Position numbers and translations under genes: made by a program. From assembly GCA_003280655.1 (NCBI GenBank), contig QCEK01000010.1, positions 1 to 52,305 of the forward strand: a stretch of 52,305 nt of DNA, given 5' to 3'. Origin of the DNA: Prochlorococcus sp. AG-355-O17. GTDB lineage: Bacteria; Cyanobacteriota; Cyanobacteriia; PCC-6307; Cyanobiaceae. Position 1 is the stretch's first letter. Each line of letters begins with the position of its first letter. The notes below the pieces were generated by a model. That model ran no database searches. It saw only the letters and a list, made by a program, of their open reading frames with translations, and was not told the origin of the DNA. Below are positions 1 through 6,902 of the stretch, piece after piece.

Positions 1-1
1 G

Positions 2-667
2 CCAGTAGAGAGAATAACCTTCTCAAAGGGAAAATTAATTCGACAAGCAGTTTCTATAGACAAAAAATCTCATAAATTATTTTTTGATAAAATGCCAATT
101 ACAAGTGAATTGGAAAAAAGTTTTGAACTTGCTAAAAGTGAGTTGGGAATAACTATTCCACCTGAAGATGCTCTTGAAGGATGGACAACCGAATGGCATG
201 TAGATAATTCAAAATGGTTAGAATCTATTTATGGAAAAATCAATAATGGTATTTTATTGATAATTGATTACGCTAAAGAAGCTAAAAAATACTATAACTC
301 TAAGAATTCTGATGGGACGATAGTTTCTTATGAAAATCAAAAAATGATAAATGATGTCTTAGATTCTCCTGGGAATTGCGATTTAACATCTCATGTGTGC
401 ATAGAAATTTTAATTAATGATGCTGAGACTCTTGGATTTAAAACTCTTGGAATAACTAAACAAGGAGAGGCTTTGTTGGCACTTGGATTGGCAGAGAGAC
501 TTTATGGAATTCAGAAGGAATTTAAGGAGGATTTATCAAATGCTCTTTTAAGAAGAGAGGCATTACTTAGACTCGTTGATCCTGTATGTCTAGGTAATTT
601 TAAGTGGTTTGTCTTTAATAAGTTTAAGGAGAAGGAAATGAATATAAATTCAACCTGTTTGCGTTAA
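2..667 (+). CDS. MidA-family (DUF185) SAM-dependent methyltransferase, 5' truncated
   Basis: The frame is open to the left edge, so this is only the C-terminal ~221 residues; the first ATG at 92 is internal. The stretch with [10 protein letters not shown], then SDGT, then [15 protein letters not shown] matches the DUF185/Methyltransf_28 pattern (an acidic D-Y motif, a Tyr/Arg-rich segment, GT, then PG-D-T-H). The family includes mitochondrial MidA/NDUFAF7, an arginine methyltransferase needed for complex I assembly; in cyanobacteria the substrate is not established. The gene overlaps the convergent aroB by 4 bp at the stop codons. Confidence 0.8.
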   Translation, partial: PVERITFSKGKLIRQAVSIDKKSHKLFFDKMPITSELEKSFELAKSELGITIPPEDALEGWTTEWHVDNSKWLESIYGKINNGILLIIDYAKEAKKYYNSKNSDGTIVSYENQKMINDVLDSPGNCDLTSHVCIEILINDAETLGFKTLGITKQGEALLALGLAERLYGIQKEFKEDLSNALLRREALLRLVDPVCLGNFKWFVFNKFKEKEMNINSTCLR

Positions 668-1755
668 GAAAAAAACTTTAAAAATAATGAATCCTCTATG
701 TCATCATATATATCCACTGCACCAATTTCTTTCGGTAATATAAATCTCATTTTGCCATCACGAACTTTTTTATCGCCCATAAGTATCGTTAGAACGTCTT
801 CTTTATTTATTTTGGGGATCTCGGTAGGAAGATCATAACTCTCTAAGAGAATTTGCTGTCTCTCTAATTCTTCTTTAGACCATAACCCTTTTTCAATTGC
901 TATTTTCCCCGCAATATTCATACCAATTGATATTGCCTCACCATGCAGAAATTTGCCGTATCCACATAAATTTTCAATAACGTGACCAAAAGAATGACCA
1001 TAATTCAATATTGCTCTAACACCATTTTCATGTTCGTCTTGAGAAACAACATGAGACTTTGTTTTAATTGAACTATTAATTATTTTAATTAGATATTCAT
1101 TTTTGAGATTTATAAGTTCATTTTTGTTTTTTTCAATTTCTAAGTATTCGAAAAGTTCTTTATCTCTTATTACTCCGTATTTTATTACTTCGGCCATGCC
1201 TGCACTAAATTCTCTTTTGGGCAAACTTTTTAAAGTTTCTGGATCAATAAAAACTGCTTTAGGTTGATTGAAAGCTCCAATTAAATTCTTACCTTTTGGA
1301 TGATTTACTCCAGTTTTTCCTCCCACAGATGAATCAACCATTGATAATAATGTTGTTGGAATCTGAATATATTCGATACCTCTCAGCCAAGTCGCAGCTG
1401 CAAAACCACTTACATCTCCAACAATTCCACCTCCAAGGGCAATAATTATTGAATTTCTATCTAAGCCAAATTCAAATGCTACATCATATATTTCACTTAA
1501 GGTTTTTAAGTTTTTATATGATTCTCCAGCCTTGATAAGGAACATTTTGGCCTGAAATTTATTATCTTTTAAATTATTTAAAAATTTTTCTCCATACAAA
1601 TTTGATATTTCTTCATTTGAAATCACAAGTATTTTTCTATTCTTTGTTATTCCAATTTTTAAAAGTTCTTCGCTGATATTATTCAATATCCCTGCTTCTA
1701 GAGTTACTTCGTATGACTTGTCACCTAATGGGACTAATATTTTTCTCTTATTCAC
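664..1755 (-). CDS. aroB: 3-dehydroquinate synthase
   Basis: AroB converts DAHP to 3-dehydroquinate, the second shikimate-pathway step, using NAD+ and a divalent metal in the cytosol. The 363-residue protein is full length. It has the NAD-binding [19 protein letters not shown] segment (about residues 108-126), the [20 protein letters not shown] core and the metal ligand motif GHSFGHVIE followed by [10 protein letters not shown]. Its stop overlaps the convergent methyltransferase gene. It is divergent from purK, with both promoters in the 125-bp gap 1756-1880. Confidence 0.97.
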   Translation of the reverse strand: MNKRKILVPLGDKSYEVTLEAGILNNISEELLKIGITKNRKILVISNEEISNLYGEKFLNNLKDNKFQAKMFLIKAGESYKNLKTLSEIYDVAFEFGLDRNSIIIALGGGIVGDVSGFAAATWLRGIEYIQIPTTLLSMVDSSVGGKTGVNHPKGKNLIGAFNQPKAVFIDPETLKSLPKREFSAGMAEVIKYGVIRDKELFEYLEIEKNKNELINLKNEYLIKIINSSIKTKSHVVSQDEHENGVRAILNYGHSFGHVIENLCGYGKFLHGEAISIGMNIAGKIAIEKGLWSKEELERQQILLESYDLPTEIPKINKEDVLTILMGDKKVRDGKMRFILPKEIGAVDIYDDIEDSLFLKFFS

Positions 1756-1880
1756 AATTGATTACCTAGTTAAAATTTATAAATATTTGGTATTAAATAC
1801 TTTATATATTAGCAAAATCTAAGCTCTAGATCCTTAAAAATTCAGTTGTTAAGAATTAGAAATGGTAATAAAATCATGCT

Positions 1881-3071
1881 ATGAGTTTTAAAAAAAAAAT
1901 AAACGATATTAAGAAAAATTATTCCCTAGGAATAATTGGGGGTGGTCAACTGGCGTTGATGTTAACCGAGGCAGCCAAAAAAAGAGATTTAGAAGTATGT
2001 GTGCAAACAAAATCTTGTGATGATCCTGCGGGTTCAAAAGCAGATCATGTCATTGAAGCTGATCCTTTAAAGATAAGAGGTAATAAATCATTAATTAATG
2101 AGTGTGAAAAAATAATTTTTGAAAATGAATGGATAAAAATTGATAAATTAAATTTAATTGGCAATAACGATATTTTTGTTCCAAGCCTTAATGCAATTAA
2201 GCCATTAGTAGATAGATTTTCTCAAAAAAAATTAATAGATAGATTGAATATTCCCTGTCCAAAATGGATAAGTATTGAAGATTTTAAAAATCTCTCGGAT
2301 GAGGAAATCAAAAATTGGACTTTTCCTCTAATGGCAAAATCAAATAAAGGTGGATATGACGGTAAAGGGAACAAAAAAATAAAGACAAAAGAAGATTTAG
2401 ATTCTTTTTTAACAAAGAATAATTCTGATGAATGGTTAATAGAAGAATGGATAGAGTATGAAAAAGAACTGGCTCTTGTTGGTTCAAGAGATAGGACGGG
2501 TAAGATAAGATTCTTTCCAATAGTTGAGACGTTCCAATCAAACCATGTTTGTGATTGGGTTCTTGCACCTGGAACAAATGAATATGATTTGAACTTATTT
2601 GCAATAAATATTTTCTCCTCAATAGTCAATGAACTTAATTACGTTGGAGTTTTAGCTATTGAATTCTTCTATGGAGATAATGGTCTTTTAATTAATGAAA
2701 TAGCTCCTAGAACACATAACTCAGCTCATTTCTCTATTGAAGCTTGCACTTCAAGTCAGTTTGATCAATATGTTTGCATTTCTTCTGGGATAATGCCACC
2801 TGAAATTAAAATGAACTGTGAAGGTGCAATTATGATAAATCTACTGGGGTTAAAAAAGAATTTCCCAATCTCAATGGAAACCAGAATTAAAATGTTATCT
2901 GAAATTGAGGGGTCTAATATGCATTGTTATGGCAAATCTCGCGAAATTCTGGGAAGAAAAATGGCTCACATCACATTTTTATTAAATGGTAAAACGTATT
3001 CAGAAAGATATGATGAAGCTCAAATTTTATTAACTATGGTAAGAGACATTTGGCCATCTCCAAATGCATAA
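1881..3071 (+). CDS. purK: N5-carboxyaminoimidazole ribonucleotide synthase (PurK)
   Basis: This ATP-grasp enzyme carboxylates AIR with bicarbonate in de novo purine synthesis. The N-terminal LGIIGGGQLALMLTEAAKK motif (residues ~16-34), the GGYDGKGN ATP-grasp loop and the EIAPRTHNSAHFSIEAC active-site segment are diagnostic. At 396 residues it is the usual length. There is a weak ribosome-binding region before ATG 1881, as is usual here. The 6Sa RNA gene follows directly on the same strand, an arrangement known from other cyanobacteria. Confidence 0.96.
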   Translation: MSFKKKINDIKKNYSLGIIGGGQLALMLTEAAKKRDLEVCVQTKSCDDPAGSKADHVIEADPLKIRGNKSLINECEKIIFENEWIKIDKLNLIGNNDIFVPSLNAIKPLVDRFSQKKLIDRLNIPCPKWISIEDFKNLSDEEIKNWTFPLMAKSNKGGYDGKGNKKIKTKEDLDSFLTKNNSDEWLIEEWIEYEKELALVGSRDRTGKIRFFPIVETFQSNHVCDWVLAPGTNEYDLNLFAINIFSSIVNELNYVGVLAIEFFYGDNGLLINEIAPRTHNSAHFSIEACTSSQFDQYVCISSGIMPPEIKMNCEGAIMINLLGLKKNFPISMETRIKMLSEIEGSNMHCYGKSREILGRKMAHITFLLNGKTYSERYDEAQILLTMVRDIWPSPNA

Positions 3072-3089
3072 AAAAATAAGTTAGAGTTA

Positions 3090-3271
3090 GATTACTGGAT
3101 CTTTGGTTAAGTTCTTCTTTATGTGCTCTGATCTGACTCTCTTTCGACATGAGGAGACTGTCGTGATGCGGTAGTAAACCGATCTTGTAATCGGAAACGA
3201 AAGCCCACTTTGAATCCTCTTCTGGCATTTCCAGGTCGATGCAGCAGAGAACTGACGGGGATCCGGTGTTA
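3090..3271 (+). ncRNA. ssrS: 6Sa RNA (cyanobacterial 6S RNA)
   Basis: 6S RNA mimics an open promoter and binds RNA polymerase. The stretch is much richer in G+C than its surroundings and has no convincing frame. Its ends pair: ACTGGATC (3094-3101) with GATCCGGT (3260-3267), and GTTCT near 3111 with CAGAGAAC near 3246. The length of about 182 nt and the location just downstream of purK fit the 6Sa gene (Yfr7 of Prochlorococcus). The exact ends are estimated from the pairing. Confidence 0.85.
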
Positions 3272-3273
3272 CC

Positions 3274-3303
3274 TATCAAAATGTTTGATAACAGGCTTTT
3301 GGT
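3274..3303 (+). terminator. Stem-loop ending 6Sa RNA
   Basis: TATCAAA (3274-3280) pairs with TTTGATA (3284-3290) around a 3-nt loop, followed by GGCTTTT. The stem is AT-rich and the T-run short, so it may be only a partial terminator or a processing site. Confidence 0.45.
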
Positions 3304-3379
3304 AGGTATTTTATTTTTTTTGGAATAACCGAGCTGTTTTAATCCTCTATCAGTGTAAATAACTTGGTTGACAAAATAC

Positions 3380-3409
3380 TTGACGATCCATTGTTCATAT
3401 ATTTATATT
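3380..3409 (+). promoter_or_regulatory. Sigma-70-type promoter of DUF1651 operon 1
   Basis: TTGACG (3380-3385) and TATATT (3404-3409) are spaced by 18 bp (17 bp if TTATAT at 3403 is used). The same TTGACG/TATATT pair recurs before the second DUF1651 gene at 5829-5857, which makes chance less likely. Confidence 0.55.
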
Positions 3410-3411
3410 AA

Positions 3412-3430
3412 TAGTACACATGTATTACTA
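3412..3430. promoter_or_regulatory. LexA-like box overlapping the start site, copy 1
   Basis: AGTACACATGTATT (3413-3426) matches the proposed cyanobacterial LexA consensus RGTACNNNDGTWCB except for T in place of the second conserved C. It lies just downstream of the -10 element, where a repressor would block initiation. An equivalent box with the same deviation sits at 5861. Confidence 0.45.
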
Positions 3431-3434
3431 AGTA

Positions 3435-3734
3435 ATGACTTTAGGAGGAGCTAATGTTTGGACTAATTTTTCTTACGGTTATCGTAATGAGTCCCCAAGT
3501 GGTTGGTTGCTTAGCCCAGATCGCAGAAGATTAATTTTATTTACAAGGAATAAAAAATCCCCAAGAAATAGTATGAGAATTTTTGCTCATATATATTATG
3601 CAAATGATCTTGGTGAGCCAATGGCAATTAAATCATCCACTCAAATGTATTTGGATAATGCTTGGGATAAATGGCATGATCTTCAATTAGAAGGTTGGAC
3701 TTTTGAAGAACTTGAATTACCTGAATCAGTATGA
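3435..3734 (+). CDS. DUF1651 domain protein, copy 1
   Basis: DUF1651 proteins are short, of unknown function and found mainly in marine picocyanobacteria. The family marks are SGWLLSPDRRR (residues ~22-32), FAHIYYANDLGEPMAIK and AWDKWHDLQLEGW. Copy 2 at 5881 shares the N-terminal pattern MTxGxANVxTxF and the same promoter architecture. ATG 3435 has no Shine-Dalgarno sequence; the AGGAGGAG at 3443-3450 sits inside the gene and serves another ATG at 3454. The stop overlaps the next ATG (ATGA), so this is the first gene of a three-gene chain. Function unknown. Confidence 0.8.
   Translation: MTLGGANVWTNFSYGYRNESPSGWLLSPDRRRLILFTRNKKSPRNSMRIFAHIYYANDLGEPMAIKSSTQMYLDNAWDKWHDLQLEGWTFEELELPESV
3454..3534 (+). 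CDS. Overlapping 26-residue hydrophobic peptide in +1 frame of DUF1651 copy 1
   Basis: An ideal AGGAGG lies about 7 bases before ATG 3454. The frame runs 26 codons: it begins MFGLIF, continues with a hydrophobic stretch, then PQVVGCL and a short polar tail. A frame of identical length and offset (19 bp after the DUF1651 ATG) exists in copy 2 at 5900. Between the copies MFGLIF is identical, although the DNA differs at codon third positions that alter the DUF1651 frame. The peptide could be a single membrane helix; the VGC is partly forced by the conserved GWL of the host frame. No family recognised. Confidence 0.45.
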   Translation: MFGLIFLTVIVMSPQVVGCLAQIAED

Positions 3735-3871
3735 CTAACTTAAACCCAATCAAAAAGAAACTATCAAAAGCTGATAGAAAGATATCTACACAAGACCCAT
3801 CAAAATTATTAGCAGATTTTTTTAATGGTGTTGTCATTGAACTTGATGAAGAATATAAATATGACTCATAA
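3731..3871 (+). CDS. 46-residue hypothetical protein
   Basis: The ATG overlaps the DUF1651 stop as ATGA, so translation is probably coupled. The product begins MTNLNPIKKKLSKADRK, is Lys-rich at the N-terminus, and ends with an acidic helix-like segment containing FFNGVVIELDEE. It has no signal peptide or membrane segment, and no family is recognised. It overlaps the next gene by 11 bp. Confidence 0.55.
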   Translation: MTNLNPIKKKLSKADRKISTQDPSKLLADFFNGVVIELDEEYKYDS

Positions 3872-4010
3872 AGAATTGATAGATCAAGTTTCCGCAAATT
3901 TATTTAAGCAAAGTGGAAAGTTAGAAAGCAGAAGATCCTGGTTGGCAATGAGAAATTATCTTGAACAATTAGATAGTGAACAACTTAAATCTATGCTTAA
4001 GGACCACTGA
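3861..4010 (+). CDS. 49-residue hypothetical protein, YLxQL-QLK family
   Basis: I chose ATG 3861 over the in-frame ATG 3825 because it gives a short overlap with the upstream gene and starts with a normal MTHKELIDQ helix. The C-terminal half, RRSWLAMRNYLEQLDSEQLK, resembles the product at 17773 (IYSYLTQLNKKQLKAIA), so the two are likely paralogs. Probably a small helical cytosolic protein of unknown function. Third gene of the DUF1651 operon. Confidence 0.6.
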   Translation: MTHKELIDQVSANLFKQSGKLESRRSWLAMRNYLEQLDSEQLKSMLKDH

Positions 4011-4023
4011 TGATTTAAAAACT

Positions 4024-4137
4024 TTATTTAGTTTTTATTTTTTTCTTAATTCTTAGATAACCATAAGTTCCAAAACCAACCAAGAACATGTCCAAATAAA
4101 TATGCCAAGTAGGAAAAATCTGGTGTATTAATTCCAT
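4024..4137 (-). CDS. 37-residue small protein after the ligase-like gene
   Basis: Its ATG shares one base with the stop of the ligase-like gene (TAATG), typical of coupled genes. The product begins MELIHQIFPTWHIY, has a short hydrophobic centre (MFLVGFGTYGYL) and a Lys-rich end. A membrane association is possible. No family recognised. Confidence 0.5.
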   Translation of the reverse strand: MELIHQIFPTWHIYLDMFLVGFGTYGYLRIKKKIKTK

Positions 4138-4886
4138 TAATTTTTTATTGCCACTTGCCAATAAGGATAATCTAAATTTGATTTTTCTCTGATTAATTGT
4201 AATTTTCTAGAATTTATTTTTACTACTATTCCATCTGTTGGATATTTACTAAAAAGCTTCCCTTCTAACCATTGTTTTCTAAATAGTTCAACTTGGCTCG
4301 TAAAGTTGCATGAAATATCTTGAGGGATAGTGAAGCCTAGCTTAGCAAGACTCTTTTTGGACTCATATTGGTTTAGTGTTGAATTAAGTATTTGAAATGC
4401 GCAGAAGCTAAGACTTTCAGAAAATCCTTCTTTAGCTCTTAGAAATCCAGAAGCCATTCTCTGGGAGATATTTGGACTTTGGTTGGGTGCATATAATTCA
4501 CCTCTAACTTGAAGAACTCCTCGTAAAGGGAGATTATTGGGAATGTCTTGGACTTTAATAAGTTTACTAGTAACGTCTGCCCCTTTTCTTGAAATTGCTT
4601 TCTCCAAGGTTCCATCCCTATATTGCAAAGCAACAGCACAACCATCAATTTTTGGTTCAATTAATAATCTGGTATCTACTAATAATCCTTTCAAAAATTC
4701 ATCTATTGAATCCTTTTCTAATGAAGGTAAAACTAGTTTATTTTCCTTTTTAAAGTAATCACAATTAGGGTTTGTTCTTAATAAATTTTTTTCAAGTTGG
4801 TCGAACTGCTTATCAGAGATTAAAGCATTACCATTTCTATAATTATCGTCATACCATTCAATTCGTTCTTCTAAATAAGTCTTCAT
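4137..4886 (-). CDS. Stand-alone NAD+-dependent DNA ligase adenylation domain
   Basis: At 249 residues this is about one third of a normal LigA (~670). Residues 1-70 resemble LigA domain Ia (WYDDNYRNGNALISDKQFDQLEK, NP). The nucleotidyltransferase motifs follow: EPKIDG with the adenylated Lys at ~79, RKGADVT, RGELY (~128), DGIVVKI (~218), and the protein stops at motif V (YWQVAIKN). The OB fold, zinc finger, HhH and BRCT domains are absent. The motifs required for self-adenylation look intact, so this is unlikely to be a fresh pseudogene. It may need a partner to seal DNA. Unrelated to the ATP-dependent ligase at 37.6 kb. Confidence 0.8.
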   Translation of the reverse strand: MKTYLEERIEWYDDNYRNGNALISDKQFDQLEKNLLRTNPNCDYFKKENKLVLPSLEKDSIDEFLKGLLVDTRLLIEPKIDGCAVALQYRDGTLEKAISRKGADVTSKLIKVQDIPNNLPLRGVLQVRGELYAPNQSPNISQRMASGFLRAKEGFSESLSFCAFQILNSTLNQYESKKSLAKLGFTIPQDISCNFTSQVELFRKQWLEGKLFSKYPTDGIVVKINSRKLQLIREKSNLDYPYWQVAIKN

Positions 4887-5093
4887 TTAATACGATGGCT
4901 TAAGTTTTTGGTCTGGTATCCAACTTGGTTTATCTATAATCCATTTTTCTTTATCTTCATATTTAACAGTCCATAAAAGAAAAGAAGAAATTTCTTCTAG
5001 AGTTTTGCCAGCCAAATATCTTGTTTTTGGGCTTATTGATATAAATCCAAATAATAATATTAATAAAATAAGTTTAAACATACCTTGAATCAT
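4887..5093 (-). CDS. 68-residue membrane/secreted small protein
   Basis: The hydrophobic N-terminus (FKLILLILLFGFISIS) could be a signal anchor; the rest is Trp- and Lys-rich and ends KPSWIPDQKLKPSY. The stop abuts the start of the ligase-like gene with no gap, which suggests co-transcription. A second in-frame ATG four codons in (MFKLIL) is an equally good start. Function unknown. Confidence 0.6.
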   Translation of the reverse strand: MIQGMFKLILLILLFGFISISPKTRYLAGKTLEEISSFLLWTVKYEDKEKWIIDKPSWIPDQKLKPSY

Positions 5094-5125
5094 TTAAAAA
5101 AATCAGCGTAATTTTTGCGAACTTT

Positions 5126-5383
5126 TTAATTAATGCAATTCTTATAACCTTCAATCTTTGCTAGTTCATCAATATTCAAACCTGTTTCTTCTAGTAAAGT
5201 TTCCCCTATATCGTCCTTATTAAATTTAGTTAAAGCCCCTTTAGTAGAGTACTTAATACATTGGTTTTGGTATTTTGCTTCTTTGACAACAGGAGATAAA
5301 TAAAAACCAAACAAGATGATAAAAGCCCCATAGGTTACTACTTTTCTATGGTTTTTCCACCATTCATAAAATTTATTGGACAC
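5126..5383 (-). CDS. 85-residue single-pass membrane protein with two Cys
   Basis: A basic N-terminus (WWKNHRK) is followed by one membrane helix (TYGAFIILFGFYLSPVV) and a C-terminal domain with Cys near residues 42 and 83. The plan resembles the proteins at 12809 and 45504: one helix, then a C...C tail. Function unknown. It lies 32 bp upstream of the 68-residue gene, probably the same operon. Confidence 0.65.
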   Translation of the reverse strand: MSNKFYEWWKNHRKVVTYGAFIILFGFYLSPVVKEAKYQNQCIKYSTKGALTKFNKDDIGETLLEETGLNIDELAKIEGYKNCIN

Positions 5384-5452
5384 GAAAAATAAATGATTAT
5401 TTTCTATTTTAAATTGACTGTCAACAAATTACTTTAGAAATTTAAGGATTGG

Positions 5453-5761
5453 TTAATTTATTGTTTTTTCATAAATAGATTTAACCCAAGAATAATATCT
5501 TGATTTTCTAATCCTTTGCTCTTTCGAGACTAATCTATCCGCAGATTCTAGGGGTGATTCTCCTTTCTCAACTTTAGTTGTAATAGAAATACCAAAACCT
5601 TTTGCTTCAATTTTTGCAATGCCACCCTCTAAAAAAAATAAAAAAGACCAACCTTTGTTCCATCCTAAATAGAAGGGATTTCGATACATTGCATTCTTTT
5701 GGAGATACTCTTTAAATAATATTTTGCTTTTCAAGGAGTTACTTGTATTCACTATTACCAA
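5453..5761 (-). CDS. 102-residue hypothetical protein
   Basis: A soluble-looking protein containing YRNPFYLGWNKGW, FFLEGGIAKIEAKGFG and a basic C-terminus (KEQRIRKSRYYSWVK). I do not recognise a family. Start context is weak; an in-frame ATG at MYRNPF is an alternative. It is divergent from DUF1651 copy 2. Confidence 0.55.
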   Translation of the reverse strand: MVIVNTSNSLKSKILFKEYLQKNAMYRNPFYLGWNKGWSFLFFLEGGIAKIEAKGFGISITTKVEKGESPLESADRLVSKEQRIRKSRYYSWVKSIYEKTIN

Positions 5762-5828
5762 ATAAGAAGTTTAGGCTGATTATTTCTGGAAAGTAATTTT
5801 ACTATTTAAATAATTACCAGAGGAACAC

Positions 5829-5857
5829 TTGACGTCTGCGAGTAGTACATTTATATT
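5829..5857 (+). promoter_or_regulatory. Sigma-70-type promoter of DUF1651 copy 2
   Basis: TTGACG (5829-5834), a 17-bp spacer and TATATT (5852-5857), repeating the arrangement before copy 1. The spacer also carries an AGTACA half-site at 5844-5849. Confidence 0.6.
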
Positions 5858-5859
5858 AT

Positions 5860-5875
5860 TAGTACATCTGTATTA
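5860..5875. promoter_or_regulatory. LexA-like box overlapping the start site, copy 2
   Basis: AGTACATCTGTATT (5861-5874) has the same spacing and the same single departure (T for C) from RGTACNNNDGTWCB as the box at 3413. It lies 3 bp after the -10 element. Confidence 0.45.
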
Positions 5876-5880
5876 TCTTC

Positions 5881-6171
5881 ATGACTTCAGGAGTCGCTAA
5901 TGTTCGGACTTATTTTTATCGTGGCAGCCTTATTGACCCCCCAACTGGCTGGTTGTTTAACAAAAAAAGTGATTTATTAATTTTTTTTGAGAGTTATAAG
6001 AAATCTGTATCTAATAACTTAAAAGTATATACTCATCTTTTCTATGCAAATGAATTAGGTGAACCAGCCCAAATTAAAAATTCAAGACTTCATTCTATTG
6101 AGTGTGCTTGTGAAACATGGAATGAATTAATTTCAGGAGGTTGGCAAATTGTTACTAATAAATTCCAGTAA
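5881..6171 (+). CDS. DUF1651 domain protein, copy 2
   Basis: 96 residues, aligned without gaps to copy 1 through the N-terminus (MTSGVANVRTYF) and PTGWLF, then YTHLFYANELGEPAQIK and a C-terminal ETWNELISGGW. Function unknown. ATG 5881 lacks a Shine-Dalgarno sequence. A different small gene follows here (Cys-rich protein at 6174), so the downstream partners of the two DUF1651 copies are not conserved. Confidence 0.8.
   Translation: MTSGVANVRTYFYRGSLIDPPTGWLFNKKSDLLIFFESYKKSVSNNLKVYTHLFYANELGEPAQIKNSRLHSIECACETWNELISGGWQIVTNKFQ
5900..5980 (+). CDS. Overlapping 26-residue hydrophobic peptide in +1 frame of DUF1651 copy 2
   Basis: ATG 5900 follows AGGAG at a suitable distance. The frame is again exactly 26 codons: MFGLIF, a hydrophobic run, PQLAGCL, then a KK-containing tail. 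Relative to copy 1, TTT/TTC, CTA/CTT and TGC/TGT changes are silent here but cause W/R, N/Y and L/F in DUF1651. This is suggestive of coding constraint, although only two copies can be compared. Confidence 0.45.
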   Translation: MFGLIFIVAALLTPQLAGCLTKKVIY

Positions 6172-6173
6172 TC

Positions 6174-6371
6174 ATGATCAAGGTAAATCCGTCAAAATGG
6201 GAATATCTAAAAGAATCTACCCTAAAACGAAAACGAACAAAGATTTGTATTACTTGCAATCACTTTCGCTACAGCACTACAGAAACTTTTGCTACTATCT
6301 TGATCTGTCCAAAATACGAAAAACGCATACCACAGGGTGATCATTTTCTTAAAGGCTGTGAGTATTGGTAA
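6174..6371 (+). CDS. 65-residue Cys-rich protein, probable zinc-binding
   Basis: A basic N-terminus (LKRKRTK) is followed by CITCNHF, then a single Cys in LICPKYEKRIPQGDH and a last Cys in GCEYW, giving a C-x2-C...C...C layout consistent with a small zinc ribbon. The gene begins 2 bp after DUF1651 copy 2, so it is probably co-transcribed. The frame starting at 6149 is out of phase with this composition and was not chosen. Confidence 0.7.
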   Translation: MIKVNPSKWEYLKESTLKRKRTKICITCNHFRYSTTETFATILICPKYEKRIPQGDHFLKGCEYW

Positions 6372-6507
6372 AAAAATAGGACGATATTTTCCCCTGAAGC
6401 ATCCTAATTATTCTCTAATTAAACTTATCTTGGTAGAGATATTTAATTATGTAAACAAAGCATTATTTTATACAACTTAAAAAATTCTTTTTAAGTAATT
6501 TTGAAGC

Positions 6508-6609
6508 ATGATTCAATTCTATTTTTCAATATTTTTATTAGTTGTGCTTACATTTTTTGCACTTTTATTAGATGCACCAGAATTGGCATCTTTAATTCAA
6601 ACATTTTAG
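6508..6609 (+). CDS. 33-residue single-helix membrane peptide
   Basis: MIQFYFSIFLLVVLTFFALLL is essentially one membrane helix, followed by DAPELASLIQTF. The size and plan resemble photosystem or cytochrome b6f small subunits, but I cannot match it to any of them. No Shine-Dalgarno sequence. Isolated between two intergenic stretches. Confidence 0.4.
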   Translation: MIQFYFSIFLLVVLTFFALLLDAPELASLIQTF

Positions 6610-6691
6610 AAAATAATAAATCAGCATTTTTACTGATTTACTTTCTTAATAAGTAAGGCGTAGGTTTAACTTATTGAATAGGAGGGATCAA

Positions 6692-6733
6692 ATGATTGAC
6701 AGTCCACCAGAGGAGTTAAGTTATAAAATTTAA
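6692..6733 (+). CDS. 13-codon micro-ORF with strong ribosome-binding site
   Basis: AGGAGGG lies about 6 bases before ATG 6692, far better than most genes in this window. The peptide would be MIDSPPEELSYKI. A strong intrinsic terminator follows at 6760, so the whole unit fits in a short transcript. It could be a leader-type peptide, a translated small RNA or a remnant. Confidence 0.35.
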   Translation: MIDSPPEELSYKI

Positions 6734-6759
6734 ATCTAAATAAAACTAATGCTAAATCT

Positions 6760-6794
6760 GGAATGAATCTTCTATTTGAGATTCATTCCTTTTT
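6760..6794 (+). terminator. Strong intrinsic terminator
   Basis: GGAATGAATCT (6760-6770) pairs perfectly with AGATTCATTCC (6779-6789) and is followed by a T-run to 6794. It ends the transcript carrying the 13-codon micro-ORF. Confidence 0.8.
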
Positions 6795-6902
6795 AATTTC
6801 TTTCTAAAAAATGTAAATTATAATAATTAAATTTTAAAGTAAAAGATCTGTTCATATTAAAATGATTTGAGGACTAAGCCTCTTCTTAGAAAGTGGCTAA
6901 CT

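Noticed and set aside
2222-2629. Two overlapping minus-strand frames opposite purK
   Set aside because: purK is certain on the other strand and the frames show no motif.
3034-3279. 81-codon minus-strand frame across 6Sa RNA
   Set aside because: It covers a structured RNA whose ends pair; the frame is a by-product of its higher GC content.
6149-6340. 63-codon frame overlapping the Cys-rich gene
   Set aside because: The frame starting at 6174 has the ordered C-x2-C...C...C layout; this one has none.
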